From an uncultured Oscillibacter sp. (GTDB taxonomy: Bacteria > Bacillota > Clostridia > Oscillospirales > Oscillospiraceae), in assembly GCA_910585165.1 (NCBI GenBank), contig CAJUBX010000010.1, positions 1 to 41,167 of the forward strand: DNA of 41,167 nt, in the 5' to 3' direction. Positions within the stretch are counted from its first letter, which is position 1, and every line of letters begins with the position of its first letter. The notes under the pieces were generated by a model. The model was not told where the DNA came from. It saw only the letters and a list, made by a program, of their open reading frames with translations, and did no database searches. Made by a program: the position numbers and the translations under genes. This document shows, in pieces, positions 27,549 through 34,754 of this stretch.

Positions 27549-28613
27549 TTACAGGATACCGACCTCCTGGTAATAACGCAGGGCGCCGGGATGAATGGGC
27601 AGATCGGCGATGTCCTTCACGTCCTCGATCTTCATGTCCGCCAGGGCGGCATGCAGCGGGGTCAGCTCGTCAATGTTCTCCCACAGGAACTTGGTGACCT
27701 CATAGACCAGGTCCTCGTCCACCTGGCTGGAGACGCCGAAGATGGTGGCGGCGGAGAAGCTGGGGATGTCCTCGGTCTGGCCCTTGAAGGTGTTGGCGGG
27801 AATCGTGCCGGGGACGTAAGAGGCGTAAGGATCGTCGCCCTTTTCGCAGATTGCGTCAATATACTGCTGGGGCACGGGGATCACGTGGGACTTGCCGGCG
27901 TTGACCACCTCGATCATCACGGAGAAGGGAGCCTGGGCAAGGCAGGTCATAGCCTGGGCATGGCCGTCCTTGATGGCGTCGGCGGATTCGGAGGAGCCCA
28001 GGTAAACGGGGGTGAAGTCCTTGTCGAACTCCCAGCCGCAGACGCCCTCGAAGAAGACGTGGGCAAACGCCTCGTCGCCGGAGCCGGGGCCGCCGACGGA
28101 GATGGTCTTACCCTTGAGCTGCTCGAAATCGGTGATGTCGGCGGAGACGAACTGCTGGTAAATGGCGGCGTACAGCGGGGCCACGGCCATCAGGTCGTCG
28201 CTGGGGCCGGAGGACTCGAAGGTGTTGCGGCCGGTGCTGGACTCCACGTAGGTGGAACGGGAGACCATGCCGAAATCGCAGGTTCCGTTCCGCATGAACA
28301 GGCAGTTCTGAACGCCGCCGGTGGTGGCGGTGGCGGAGAACTGGCCGAAGCCCCGGTCGTTGAGGAACTGGGCCATAAGAGCGCCCACGGCGTTGAACGT
28401 GCCGCCGGTGCCGCCGGTGCCGACTACGTACTGCGCGTTGTTGTCCAGATTAGAGGAAGGGGCGGCGTCAGGGGCGTTGTTGTCAGGGGCAGTGGTGCCG
28501 GAGCTGCTGGGGGGCGGGGTGGTGCCGGTGGAAGAACCGCCGGTGTTTCCACCGCAGGCGGCCAGGGCAAGAACCATGCACATGGCCAGGACGAGAGATA
28601 ATACCTTTTTCAT
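27549..28613 (-). CDS. TAXI-family TRAP solute-binding lipoprotein
   Basis: Extracytoplasmic binding protein of 354 residues. It has a lipoprotein signal (MKKVLSLVLAMCMVLALAAC-like N-terminus with lipobox LAAC), then a 40-residue Ser/Thr/Pro/Asn-rich linker, then the binding domain opening YVVGTGGTGGTFNAVG, the TAXI hallmark. ATG 28613 is chosen since GGAGG ends six bases upstream; an in-frame TTG at 28619 touches that site directly and is unlikely. It hands its substrate to the fused TRAP permease encoded downstream. TAXI proteins have been linked to glutamate, 2-oxoglutarate and other acids; here an opine-like or hydroxy acid is suggested by the dehydrogenase gene 81 bases upstream. Confidence 0.94.
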   Translation of the reverse strand: MKKVLSLVLAMCMVLALAACGGNTGGSSTGTTPPPSSSGTTAPDNNAPDAAPSSNLDNNAQYVVGTGGTGGTFNAVGALMAQFLNDRGFGQFSATATTGGVQNCLFMRNGTCDFGMVSRSTYVESSTGRNTFESSGPSDDLMAVAPLYAAIYQQFVSADITDFEQLKGKTISVGGPGSGDEAFAHVFFEGVCGWEFDKDFTPVYLGSSESADAIKDGHAQAMTCLAQAPFSVMIEVVNAGKSHVIPVPQQYIDAICEKGDDPYASYVPGTIPANTFKGQTEDIPSFSAATIFGVSSQVDEDLVYEVTKFLWENIDELTPLHAALADMKIEDVKDIADLPIHPGALRYYQEVGIL

Positions 28614-28660
28614 TTTCAACCTCCATGTTTTTTCGTATGTTTCCCCTTGCTATCTTGCTC

Positions 28661-28681
28661 GGAGGGCGCGGAGCGCCCTCC
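28661..28681 (-). other. Intercistronic hairpin between opine dehydrogenase 3 and TAXI genes
   Basis: GGAGGGCGC (28661-28669) pairs perfectly with GCGCCCTCC (28673-28681) around a three-base loop. No T-run. A processing or stability hairpin is likely, separating the dehydrogenase message from that of the highly needed binding protein. Confidence 0.5.
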
Positions 28682-28694
28682 GGACAATTCCAAA

Positions 28695-29771
28695 TCAGAG
28701 CATCGCGTAGATTTCGTCCTTGGTCTTGCCGGTAAGGCCAAGCTTTTCCGCCGTGCGGCCCTCGGCAGCGAAGTCCCGTCCGCAGATGACGCTGGCGATC
28801 AGGATATAAGCGTCCATCATGGGGGTTTCCACGCCCAGCATGTGCCCGACGGAGGCCAAGGGGACGATGCCGCTGAGGGTATCCTCCACAATGAAGCGGT
28901 GCTTGAGGCTCATGGGGCTCTTGAGCCCCTTATAAGCCGCGTTATGCTGGAGCAGGTCGTAGAGGTCCTCCTGGGTCAGGCCGTACATCTCCTGGAGGCT
29001 CTTTACCAGGGAGGGGACCTCCAGCCCCAGGGCCCTGCACACCGCCAGACGCTCCGCGTCGCAGGCGGAAACCAGCTTGGCGATGCTGGGAGTGATTCCC
29101 TCCATGTAGTAGTCGTAGCCCTGCTGCAGGTCCGTGTGGTTGATATTCATCAGGCTGGGAATGGGATGGAGCATGGCTCCGCCGCCCTCGAACCCGGTTT
29201 CCAAAATGTTCTCGGCCGCCGTCAGATTGGGGAAGATGCCGCCGATTTTGTCCATCAGGCGGGATACGTCCGTGGCGGGGAGCGTGGCTACCAGAACGCT
29301 TTTCTTGATGCCGGACTGGAAGGTCTCTCCGATTTCGGAGGTGCGGCAGGCATACATCAGGTCTCCCGCCTCGGCGATGATCACATCCGCCTTGCAGCCA
29401 TGGGTATCGCGGATGATTTTGCTGACCTCCAGGGCGCCGCCCACATGGCCGGGGTTCAGCATGAAAATTTCGCCGTCGTGGAGATAGGGCGCGCAGAGGT
29501 TCGCGATTTCCGCGTGGGCATCGGTGGTTGTGGTGACCATGATCACGTCCACGCCCTCCACCGCCGGGCCAATCTCCGTGGTGGCCAGGACCGGGAAGCC
29601 CTCGCATTCAATTTTCCCCGTTACCCGGATGTTCCCCAGTTCGTTGAGACGGGCAATTTTGGCCTCGTCGTTGTCGTAAAGCCGAACCTCGTAGCCCTGG
29701 CTGCTCAGAATCGCCGCCATGCTCTGCCCGCCGGCGCCAGCGCCCAAAACGGCAAATTTCAATGTGCCCAT
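28695..29771 (-). CDS. Opine dehydrogenase family protein 3
   Basis: A third family member, 358 residues, clearly diverged from the tandem pair. Rossmann loop GAGAGG at 10-15, acidic nucleotide-binding segment RLYDND near 30-35, and the catalytic-type histidine at 202 in AMLHPIPSLMN, where the pair has HPAGS. It is the first gene of the minus-strand operon with TAXI-TRAP importer, DMT, MATE and RidA genes, so it probably oxidises (or forms) the compound imported by that system. By fold the family is close to ketopantoate reductase, so a 2-hydroxy acid is an alternative substrate. It has a consensus promoter with two palindromes in its leader and is divergent from an IclR regulator. Confidence 0.87.
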   Translation of the reverse strand: MGTLKFAVLGAGAGGQSMAAILSSQGYEVRLYDNDEAKIARLNELGNIRVTGKIECEGFPVLATTEIGPAVEGVDVIMVTTTTDAHAEIANLCAPYLHDGEIFMLNPGHVGGALEVSKIIRDTHGCKADVIIAEAGDLMYACRTSEIGETFQSGIKKSVLVATLPATDVSRLMDKIGGIFPNLTAAENILETGFEGGGAMLHPIPSLMNINHTDLQQGYDYYMEGITPSIAKLVSACDAERLAVCRALGLEVPSLVKSLQEMYGLTQEDLYDLLQHNAAYKGLKSPMSLKHRFIVEDTLSGIVPLASVGHMLGVETPMMDAYILIASVICGRDFAAEGRTAEKLGLTGKTKDEIYAML

Positions 29772-29814
29772 TTCCAGTTCCTCCTATCCAGTGTGTTCCG
29801 CATTCAGTTCTTTT

Positions 29815-29834
29815 TTGTTCGCATTTAAGAACAA
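29815..29834 (-). promoter_or_regulatory. Palindrome TTGTTC-N8-GAACAA in the opine dehydrogenase 3 leader
   Basis: A perfect 6-bp inverted repeat at 29815-29820 and 29829-29834 within the leader of the minus-strand operon, about 20-35 bases after the predicted transcription start. It overlaps a second symmetric arrangement, GCATTT-N6-AAATGC (29821-29838). A binding site for the adjacent, divergently encoded IclR regulator is plausible. Confidence 0.5.
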
Positions 29835-29842
29835 ATGCATAT

Positions 29843-29887
29843 TTAAGAACCTTAACCCATCATAAACGACTATTCGCCATTTGTCAA
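29843..29887 (-). promoter_or_regulatory. Promoter of the opine dehydrogenase 3-TRAP-ridA operon with TTAAG palindrome
   Basis: Minus-strand TTGACA (29882-29887), 17 bases, TATGAT (29859-29864). A perfect palindrome TTAAG-AAC-CTTAA (29843-29855) covers the predicted transcription start, the same site found at the eamA promoter (17989) and before panB (34722). The upstream 29888-30117 region is AT-rich and should also hold the promoter of the divergent IclR gene; TAAAAT at 29959-29964 is a possible -10, but no matching -35 box is clear. Confidence 0.8.
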
Positions 29888-30117
29888 CTGTTTTCTTCTT
29901 GTGCAAATTCACTGTTTTTTCCAGTTTTTTCTGTACTGTACATTTTCGAGATAAATGGTAAAATATAAGAAAACGTTTTCCAGGCAGAATTTAGAAAACT
30001 ATGAAAGGAATAAAGAAATTGAGAAAGTGCATTTTATCTGTTTTCAAAAATGATCTCAGCTTTTTGGCAGAGACAGAAAAAGCATAAAAAATATGTTAAA
30101 GAAACGGAGGATATTTT

Positions 30118-30909
30118 ATGCCGCAAACCTCGCACCGCTCCACCTCCCGGGTCCTGGACGTCTTCGACCTGCTTGCCAATGCCTCGGGAGGGTATACGCT
30201 CACTGAAATCGCCCGGGTTCTCTCCTCTCCCAAGAGCAGCATGCTGCCGATTTTGCAGACGCTGGCCGCAAGAAATTACATCGAGTTAAAGGATGGCCGC
30301 TATTTTATCGGGCCCAGCCTTTATTTTGCCGCATCCGTTTACCGCAAGCAGATATCCGTAAATAAATTTATTGACATGGAGATGAACCGCCTGGCATCCT
30401 CCATCGAGGAATCGGCGATTCTGGCTGTACGGCAGGGCAGCAAGGCGCTTTTCATCCATATGGCGGCCTGCCCGGAGCCGGTATATTGCCAAAAATACGT
30501 GGGGCAGACGGAAGACGGCCCCCGCGGTGCTCTGGGCAAGGCCCTGCTTTGTGATTTCAAGCTGGACGAGCTGGCCCAGCTGGTGGCGAAGGACGGCATC
30601 CGCCTGCCGGAGCCGCTGAACCTTTACCAGGCTCATGTGCAGATGGAGGAGGCCCGGGTGGTGAACATCGCCTATGAGTCCGGGGAGATCGAGTACGCCA
30701 TTCACTGCATCGCGTCCCCCATTCGGTGTGAGGGGAGGATTGCCGCCGCCCTTGGAATTATTCTGCCCACCTTCCGCCTGACGCCGAAAAAATCTGCGGA
30801 CGCGGAGCATAATCTGCGGCTGGCGGTGCAGAAGATTGAAAATGTGATTGCCGCCTCCGACGAGGATATTCAGGAAATTTTCTCCATCAACGGTTTTCGG
30901 AACCTGTAG
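30118..30909 (+). CDS. IclR-family transcriptional regulator 2
   Basis: IclR-type regulator of 263 residues: winged helix-turn-helix at about 8-70 (STSRVLDVFDLLA and the recognition segment SSPKSSMLPILQTLAARNYIEL), then the effector domain at about 80-255 with PRGALGKALLCDF near 138-150, corresponding to the conserved G-K-A-hydrophobic stretch of the family. It is divergent from the opine dehydrogenase-TRAP operon and upstream of two dehydratase genes, so either or both may be targets; candidate sites are the TTGTTC-N8-GAACAA palindrome (29815) and TTAGTT-N4-AACTAA (31120). ACGGAGG precedes the ATG by nine bases. It is diverged from the IclR protein at 11425 and has its own terminator. Confidence 0.9.
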   Translation: MPQTSHRSTSRVLDVFDLLANASGGYTLTEIARVLSSPKSSMLPILQTLAARNYIELKDGRYFIGPSLYFAASVYRKQISVNKFIDMEMNRLASSIEESAILAVRQGSKALFIHMAACPEPVYCQKYVGQTEDGPRGALGKALLCDFKLDELAQLVAKDGIRLPEPLNLYQAHVQMEEARVVNIAYESGEIEYAIHCIASPIRCEGRIAAALGIILPTFRLTPKKSADAEHNLRLAVQKIENVIAASDEDIQEIFSINGFRNL

Positions 30910-30994
30910 ATGGCGGCGAGACAGCCGGGAGCCCGGCATCGGCCGGAAGAGGCTGTTCCACTGGTTTTTTAAGGAAATTTCTTTTTGGAAAAGG

Positions 30995-31035
30995 CAACAG
31001 GAAAACGGTTTATCCGGTTTTCCTGTTGTTTTTTT
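30995..31035 (+). terminator. Intrinsic terminator of IclR gene 2
   Basis: CAACAGGAAAAC (30995-31006) pairs perfectly with GTTTTCCTGTTG (31017-31028) around a ten-base loop, followed by seven T. Strong plus-strand terminator. Confidence 0.92.
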
Positions 31036-31081
31036 CAAAAATGCGGGGGAATTTTATGCGTTTTACTCAAAGGGATAGAGA

Positions 31082-31135
31082 TTGACAAAAAAGGGCTGGT
31101 GTGTTACACTCTTGTAAGTTTAGTTGCTGAACTAA
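31082..31135 (+). promoter_or_regulatory. Dehydratase operon promoter with TTAGTT palindrome
   Basis: TTGACA (31082-31087), 17 bases, TACACT (31105-31110). A perfect inverted repeat TTAGTT-GCTG-AACTAA (31120-31135) begins right after the predicted transcription start, where a repressor would block initiation. The leader is about 100 bases. Confidence 0.8.
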
Positions 31136-31220
31136 TTGCTGTGTCCTATGGCTCCCCCCTTGCGGTCATATGCGACAGGCTGAGGCCATTCGGCAAAAAA
31201 CACAGAAAGGGTGCAAAAAT

Positions 31221-32900
31221 ATGACGCAAAAGGAACCTGTCATTCGCAGTTATGATGATGACATCCGGCATTCCAGCCCCCATGCGTTGCTGCGCGGCTT
31301 GGGCCTTTCCAAAGAAGACCTGAAAAAGCCCCGTGTCGCAATCATCAATACGTGGAATTCCATCAATCCCGGCCATGTCCATTTGGACATGCTGGCGGAG
31401 TTTGTCAAAGAGGGAATCCTGGAGGCCGGCGGCCTTCCCTTTAACTTCAACATTACCAATATCTGCGACGGCGTGGGAGCCGGGCCCTATATACTGGCGT
31501 CCCGGGATTTGATGTGCAACGAAATCGAGACGATTATGGACGGCTGCCAGCTGGACGCCATGGTGCTGCTGGCCACCTGCGATAAAAACGTCCCCGGTAT
31601 TTTGATGGGCGCGGCCCGGATGGACCTGCCCTCCGTCATCGTCACCGGAGGATACATGCAGACCTCCTATGAAAACGATGGCAGCATTGTGGACGGCATC
31701 ACCATCGGAAACTCCTGCGGCGCAGTCACCGAGGGCTGCATGACCATGGAGCAGCTGGAGCACCAGATGGACATTGCCTGTCCCGCCCCCGGAGCCTGCG
31801 GCTTCATGGGCACCGCCAACACCATGTGCACGCTGACGGAGGCCATGGGCATGAGTCTGCCCGGCAACGCCACCCTGCCCGCCATCTCCACCCACCTGAA
31901 GATCACCGCCCGGGAGGCCGGACGGCGGGTGATGGAGCTTTGGAGAAAGGGAATCACCGCCCGGCAGATTATCACCAAGGAATCCGTGACCAACGCCATC
32001 AAGGTCTGCATGGCCATCGGCGGGTCCACCAATACCATGATGCACATTCCCGCCGTGGCCGCGGAGGCCGGGCTGGATATGGACTGCTGGGACGTTTACG
32101 ATCAAGCGTCCCATGAGATTCCCCTGCTGATGAACGTCCGGCCCACCGGCGCGTACACCATGTTTGATTTCGACCAGGCCGGCGGCCTGCGGGCGCTGAT
32201 GTATGAGATTCAGGATCACCTGAACCTGGACTGCGTGGGCGTCAACGGGAAGACGGTAAAGGAAAACATCGAGGGGCACAAGACTCCTTATCCCGAAACC
32301 ATCCGGCCCATGGACAATCCCTTTACCAAGGACGGCGGCATCTGCATCCTCAAGGGCAACATCGCCCCCGACGGCTGCGCCGCCAAGCAGTCCACCTTCC
32401 CCCGGAACATGCTGAAATTCCGCGGCCCCGCCAAGGTCTTCTTCAGCAACCAGGAGGCCTGCGAGGCCCTGCGGGCCGGAAAAATCCAGGCCGGCGACGC
32501 GGTGGTCATCATGATGATGGGCGCCAAGGCGGGCCCCGGTATGCTCAGCGCCTACGGCTTCACCTCGGAGCTGGCGGGCACCAGCCTGTGGGACAAGGTC
32601 TGCCTCATCACCGACGGACGGTTCTCCGGCGCGGCCAAGGGCGCCATCACCGGCTACTGCTCGCCGGAAGCGGGCCTCAAGGGCCCCATCTGCGCCGTCC
32701 GGGACGGGGACATCATCACCTACGACGTGGAGGCCCGGACCATCCAGGTGGAGCTCTCCGACGAGGAAATCGCCCGGCGCATCAAGGAGTTTGACCGGGA
32801 GGTCGTTTACTACGACGGCTTTATCGGCATGTATCAGAAGACCGTGACCTCCCTGAAAACCGGCGCGGTCCTGCGGCCCACCGGCCCCCGGAAATCTTGA
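31221..32900 (+). CDS. IlvD/Edd-family dehydratase 2
   Basis: Iron-sulfur dehydratase of 559 residues. Likely cluster cysteines are C82 (NICDG), C120 (ATCDKN) and C193 (PGACGF). The segment INPGHVHL near 48-55 has glycine where [2Fe-2S] plant-type IlvD enzymes have cysteine, and the CDG motif resembles Edd, so a [4Fe-4S] cluster is plausible. C-terminal motifs include AKQSTFPRNMLKF and ITDGRFSGAAKG. ATG 31221 is chosen because AGAAAGGG lies nine bases upstream; the in-frame extension to 31170 has no site. It could be dihydroxy-acid dehydratase for branched-chain amino acids, but the paired paralogue, the regulator next to it and the C1 operon downstream favour sugar-acid dehydration. Confidence 0.9.
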   Translation: MTQKEPVIRSYDDDIRHSSPHALLRGLGLSKEDLKKPRVAIINTWNSINPGHVHLDMLAEFVKEGILEAGGLPFNFNITNICDGVGAGPYILASRDLMCNEIETIMDGCQLDAMVLLATCDKNVPGILMGAARMDLPSVIVTGGYMQTSYENDGSIVDGITIGNSCGAVTEGCMTMEQLEHQMDIACPAPGACGFMGTANTMCTLTEAMGMSLPGNATLPAISTHLKITAREAGRRVMELWRKGITARQIITKESVTNAIKVCMAIGGSTNTMMHIPAVAAEAGLDMDCWDVYDQASHEIPLLMNVRPTGAYTMFDFDQAGGLRALMYEIQDHLNLDCVGVNGKTVKENIEGHKTPYPETIRPMDNPFTKDGGICILKGNIAPDGCAAKQSTFPRNMLKFRGPAKVFFSNQEACEALRAGKIQAGDAVVIMMMGAKAGPGMLSAYGFTSELAGTSLWDKVCLITDGRFSGAAKGAITGYCSPEAGLKGPICAVRDGDIITYDVEARTIQVELSDEEIARRIKEFDREVVYYDGFIGMYQKTVTSLKTGAVLRPTGPRKS

Positions 32901-32920
32901 AGAAAGAAGGGTAAACGATT

Positions 32921-34588
32921 ATGGAAGAAAATAGGCGTTTGAACAGTGAACGGCCCTTCGGCACCAGCGCGGTCAACGGCAAAGCCCTGATGCTGGGCCT
33001 TGGATACACCCGCGAGGATCTGCAAAAGCCCAGAATCGGCATCATCAACACCTGGAGCGATTACAACCCCGGCCATCTGCACCTGCGGGATTTGGCCCGT
33101 GCCGTTACGGACGGCGTCTGCGAGGCCGGCGGCCTTCCCTGCAACTTCAATGTGATGAACTTCTGCGACGGCCTCCAGCCCAAGGGCCCCTACGCCCTGG
33201 TTTCCCGGGATATGATTACAAACTCCGTGGAGGTAATGGCCCGCTCCCAGGACCTGGACGCCATGGTGCTGATCGCCACCTGTGACAAGAACGTCCCCGC
33301 CATGGTCATGGCTGCGGCCCGGGTAAACATCCCCGCCATTGTGCTGACCGGCGGACATATGAAGTCCAATATCTACCAGGGCAAGCTGGTGGATTTCATC
33401 GACATCAACAAGACGGTTTCCGCCGTGGAGGAGGGCCGCTGCTCCATGGAGTATCTGGACGGCCTGGTGGACTGCGCCTGCCCGGGCGTGGGCGCGTGCA
33501 ACATGATGGGCACCGCCAATACCATGCAGATCGTCACCGAGACCCTGGGCATGAGCCTGCCCGGCAACGCCACGGTTTCCGCCGCCGGAAAGACGCTGAT
33601 CCGCTACGCCCGGGAGGCGGGGCGGCAGGTGGTCCAGCTGTGGAAGCAGAACATCTGCCCCAGAGACATCATTACGGAAAAATCGGTGAACAACGCCGTC
33701 CGCATGGTCATGGCGGTGGGCGGCTCCACCAATACCATGTACCATATACCCGCCATCGCCAGCGAGGCGGGCCTGGCCTGCTCCGTGTGGGACATCTATG
33801 ACACGGCCTCTCACGAGGTGCCGCTGCTGATGACCATCCGCCCCGTGGGCCCCTATACCATCGACGATTTCGAGCGGGCCGGCGGCGTGCGGGCCATGTG
33901 CACGAACATCAAAAAGACCCTGCACCTGGACTGCCTGACCGTCAACGGCAAGACCCTGGGTGAAAACATTGAGGGCCACGAGGTCCTGGACCGGGAAGTG
34001 ATCCACCCCATGGACCAGCCCTACAGCGACGACGGCGGCATCTGCATCCTCAAGGGCAACATCGCCCCCGAGGGCTGCGCCGCCAAGCAGTCCACCTTCC
34101 CCCGGAACATGCTGAAATTCCGTGGCCCCGCCAAGGTGTTCTTCACCACGGAGGACGCCATCAACGGCCTGTACGACGGGCGCATTGTGGAGGGCGACTT
34201 TGTGGTCATTCTCCACCAGGGAGCCAAGGGCGGCCCCGGCATGACCAGCGTCTACGGCTTCACCTCCGCGCTGGCGGGGTCCTCCCTGGCCGGCAAGTGC
34301 GCGATGGTGTCGGACGGCCGGTTCTCCGGCGCGGCGGCGGGTGCCATCATCGGCTACGCCTCTCCCGAGGCGGCCCTGCGGGGCCCCATCTGCGCGGTGC
34401 AGGACGGGGACATGATCAGCTACGACATCGAAACCCGCACCATCCACGCCGAGCTTTCCGACGAGGAGATCGAAAAGCGCATCGAGGCCTTTGACAAGGA
34501 AGTGGACTGGCAGACCGGCTGCCTGGGCATGTACCAGAGCTGGGTGGGGTCCCTGGCCAAGGGAGCGGTGCTCTCCGGCAAAAATTAA
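32921..34588 (+). CDS. IlvD/Edd-family dehydratase 3
   Basis: Third dehydratase of the window, 555 residues, colinear with the preceding one and about half identical by eye. It keeps the cluster cysteines in FCDGLQP near residue 79, ATCDKNVP near 120 and GVGACNMMG near 190, the INTWSDYNPGH segment, AKQSTFPRNMLKF and SDGRFSGAAAG. The 20-base gap and GAAAGAAGGG site indicate one transcript with dehydratase 2. Two side-by-side paralogues suggest either two stereoisomers of one substrate or a mixed complex. Their product, a 2-keto-3-deoxy acid, would be the natural feed for the PanB-like enzyme encoded next if the chain has four carbons, as discussed in the findings. Confidence 0.9.
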   Translation: MEENRRLNSERPFGTSAVNGKALMLGLGYTREDLQKPRIGIINTWSDYNPGHLHLRDLARAVTDGVCEAGGLPCNFNVMNFCDGLQPKGPYALVSRDMITNSVEVMARSQDLDAMVLIATCDKNVPAMVMAAARVNIPAIVLTGGHMKSNIYQGKLVDFIDINKTVSAVEEGRCSMEYLDGLVDCACPGVGACNMMGTANTMQIVTETLGMSLPGNATVSAAGKTLIRYAREAGRQVVQLWKQNICPRDIITEKSVNNAVRMVMAVGGSTNTMYHIPAIASEAGLACSVWDIYDTASHEVPLLMTIRPVGPYTIDDFERAGGVRAMCTNIKKTLHLDCLTVNGKTLGENIEGHEVLDREVIHPMDQPYSDDGGICILKGNIAPEGCAAKQSTFPRNMLKFRGPAKVFFTTEDAINGLYDGRIVEGDFVVILHQGAKGGPGMTSVYGFTSALAGSSLAGKCAMVSDGRFSGAAAGAIIGYASPEAALRGPICAVQDGDMISYDIETRTIHAELSDEEIEKRIEAFDKEVDWQTGCLGMYQSWVGSLAKGAVLSGKN

Positions 34589-34603
34589 CCGCAAGCCCTC
34601 TCA

Positions 34604-34713
34604 AACGGTGAAATGGTTCCCCGCGCCACCCGGTGCATCCGGGCGGCGCGGGAGAACCGGAACCGTTCAATAGGATGGAAATGGCGCCTCTTGTCAAAGA
34701 GGCGGACGTTTTT
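34604..34713 (+). promoter_or_regulatory. Structured leader with terminator-like hairpin before the C1 operon
   Basis: First element: AACGGT (34604-34609) pairs with ACCGTT (34662-34667), then after an internal loop (GAAAT opposite GGA side) GGTTC and CCCGCGCC pair with GGCGCGGG and GAACC, capped by CCCGG-TGCAT-CCGGG. Second element: CGCCTCTT (34685-34692) pairs with AAGAGGCG (34697-34704), followed by GACG and five T (34709-34713). It may simply be the terminator of the dehydratase pair, or an attenuator or riboswitch for the panB-fhs operon. It does not match the THF riboswitch pattern I know. Confidence 0.55.
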
Positions 34714-34721
34714 GCAAACAG

Positions 34722-34734
34722 TTAAGTATCTTAA
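34722..34734 (+). promoter_or_regulatory. TTAAG-TAT-CTTAA palindrome before panB
   Basis: Perfect 5-bp half-sites with a three-base gap, ending about seven bases before the AAGGAG ribosome binding site of panB. Identical half-sites are found at 17989-18001 and 29843-29855. A -10-like TATCTT or TAATAA overlaps it, but no good -35 box is in register, so the panB promoter itself is weakly defined. Confidence 0.65.
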
Positions 34735-34754
34735 TAAAAAAGGAGAGCTGTACC

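Noticed and set aside
34604..34713. THF riboswitch before the folate operon
   Set aside because: The conserved core sequences of the class I know are absent. It is kept only as an unassigned structured leader.
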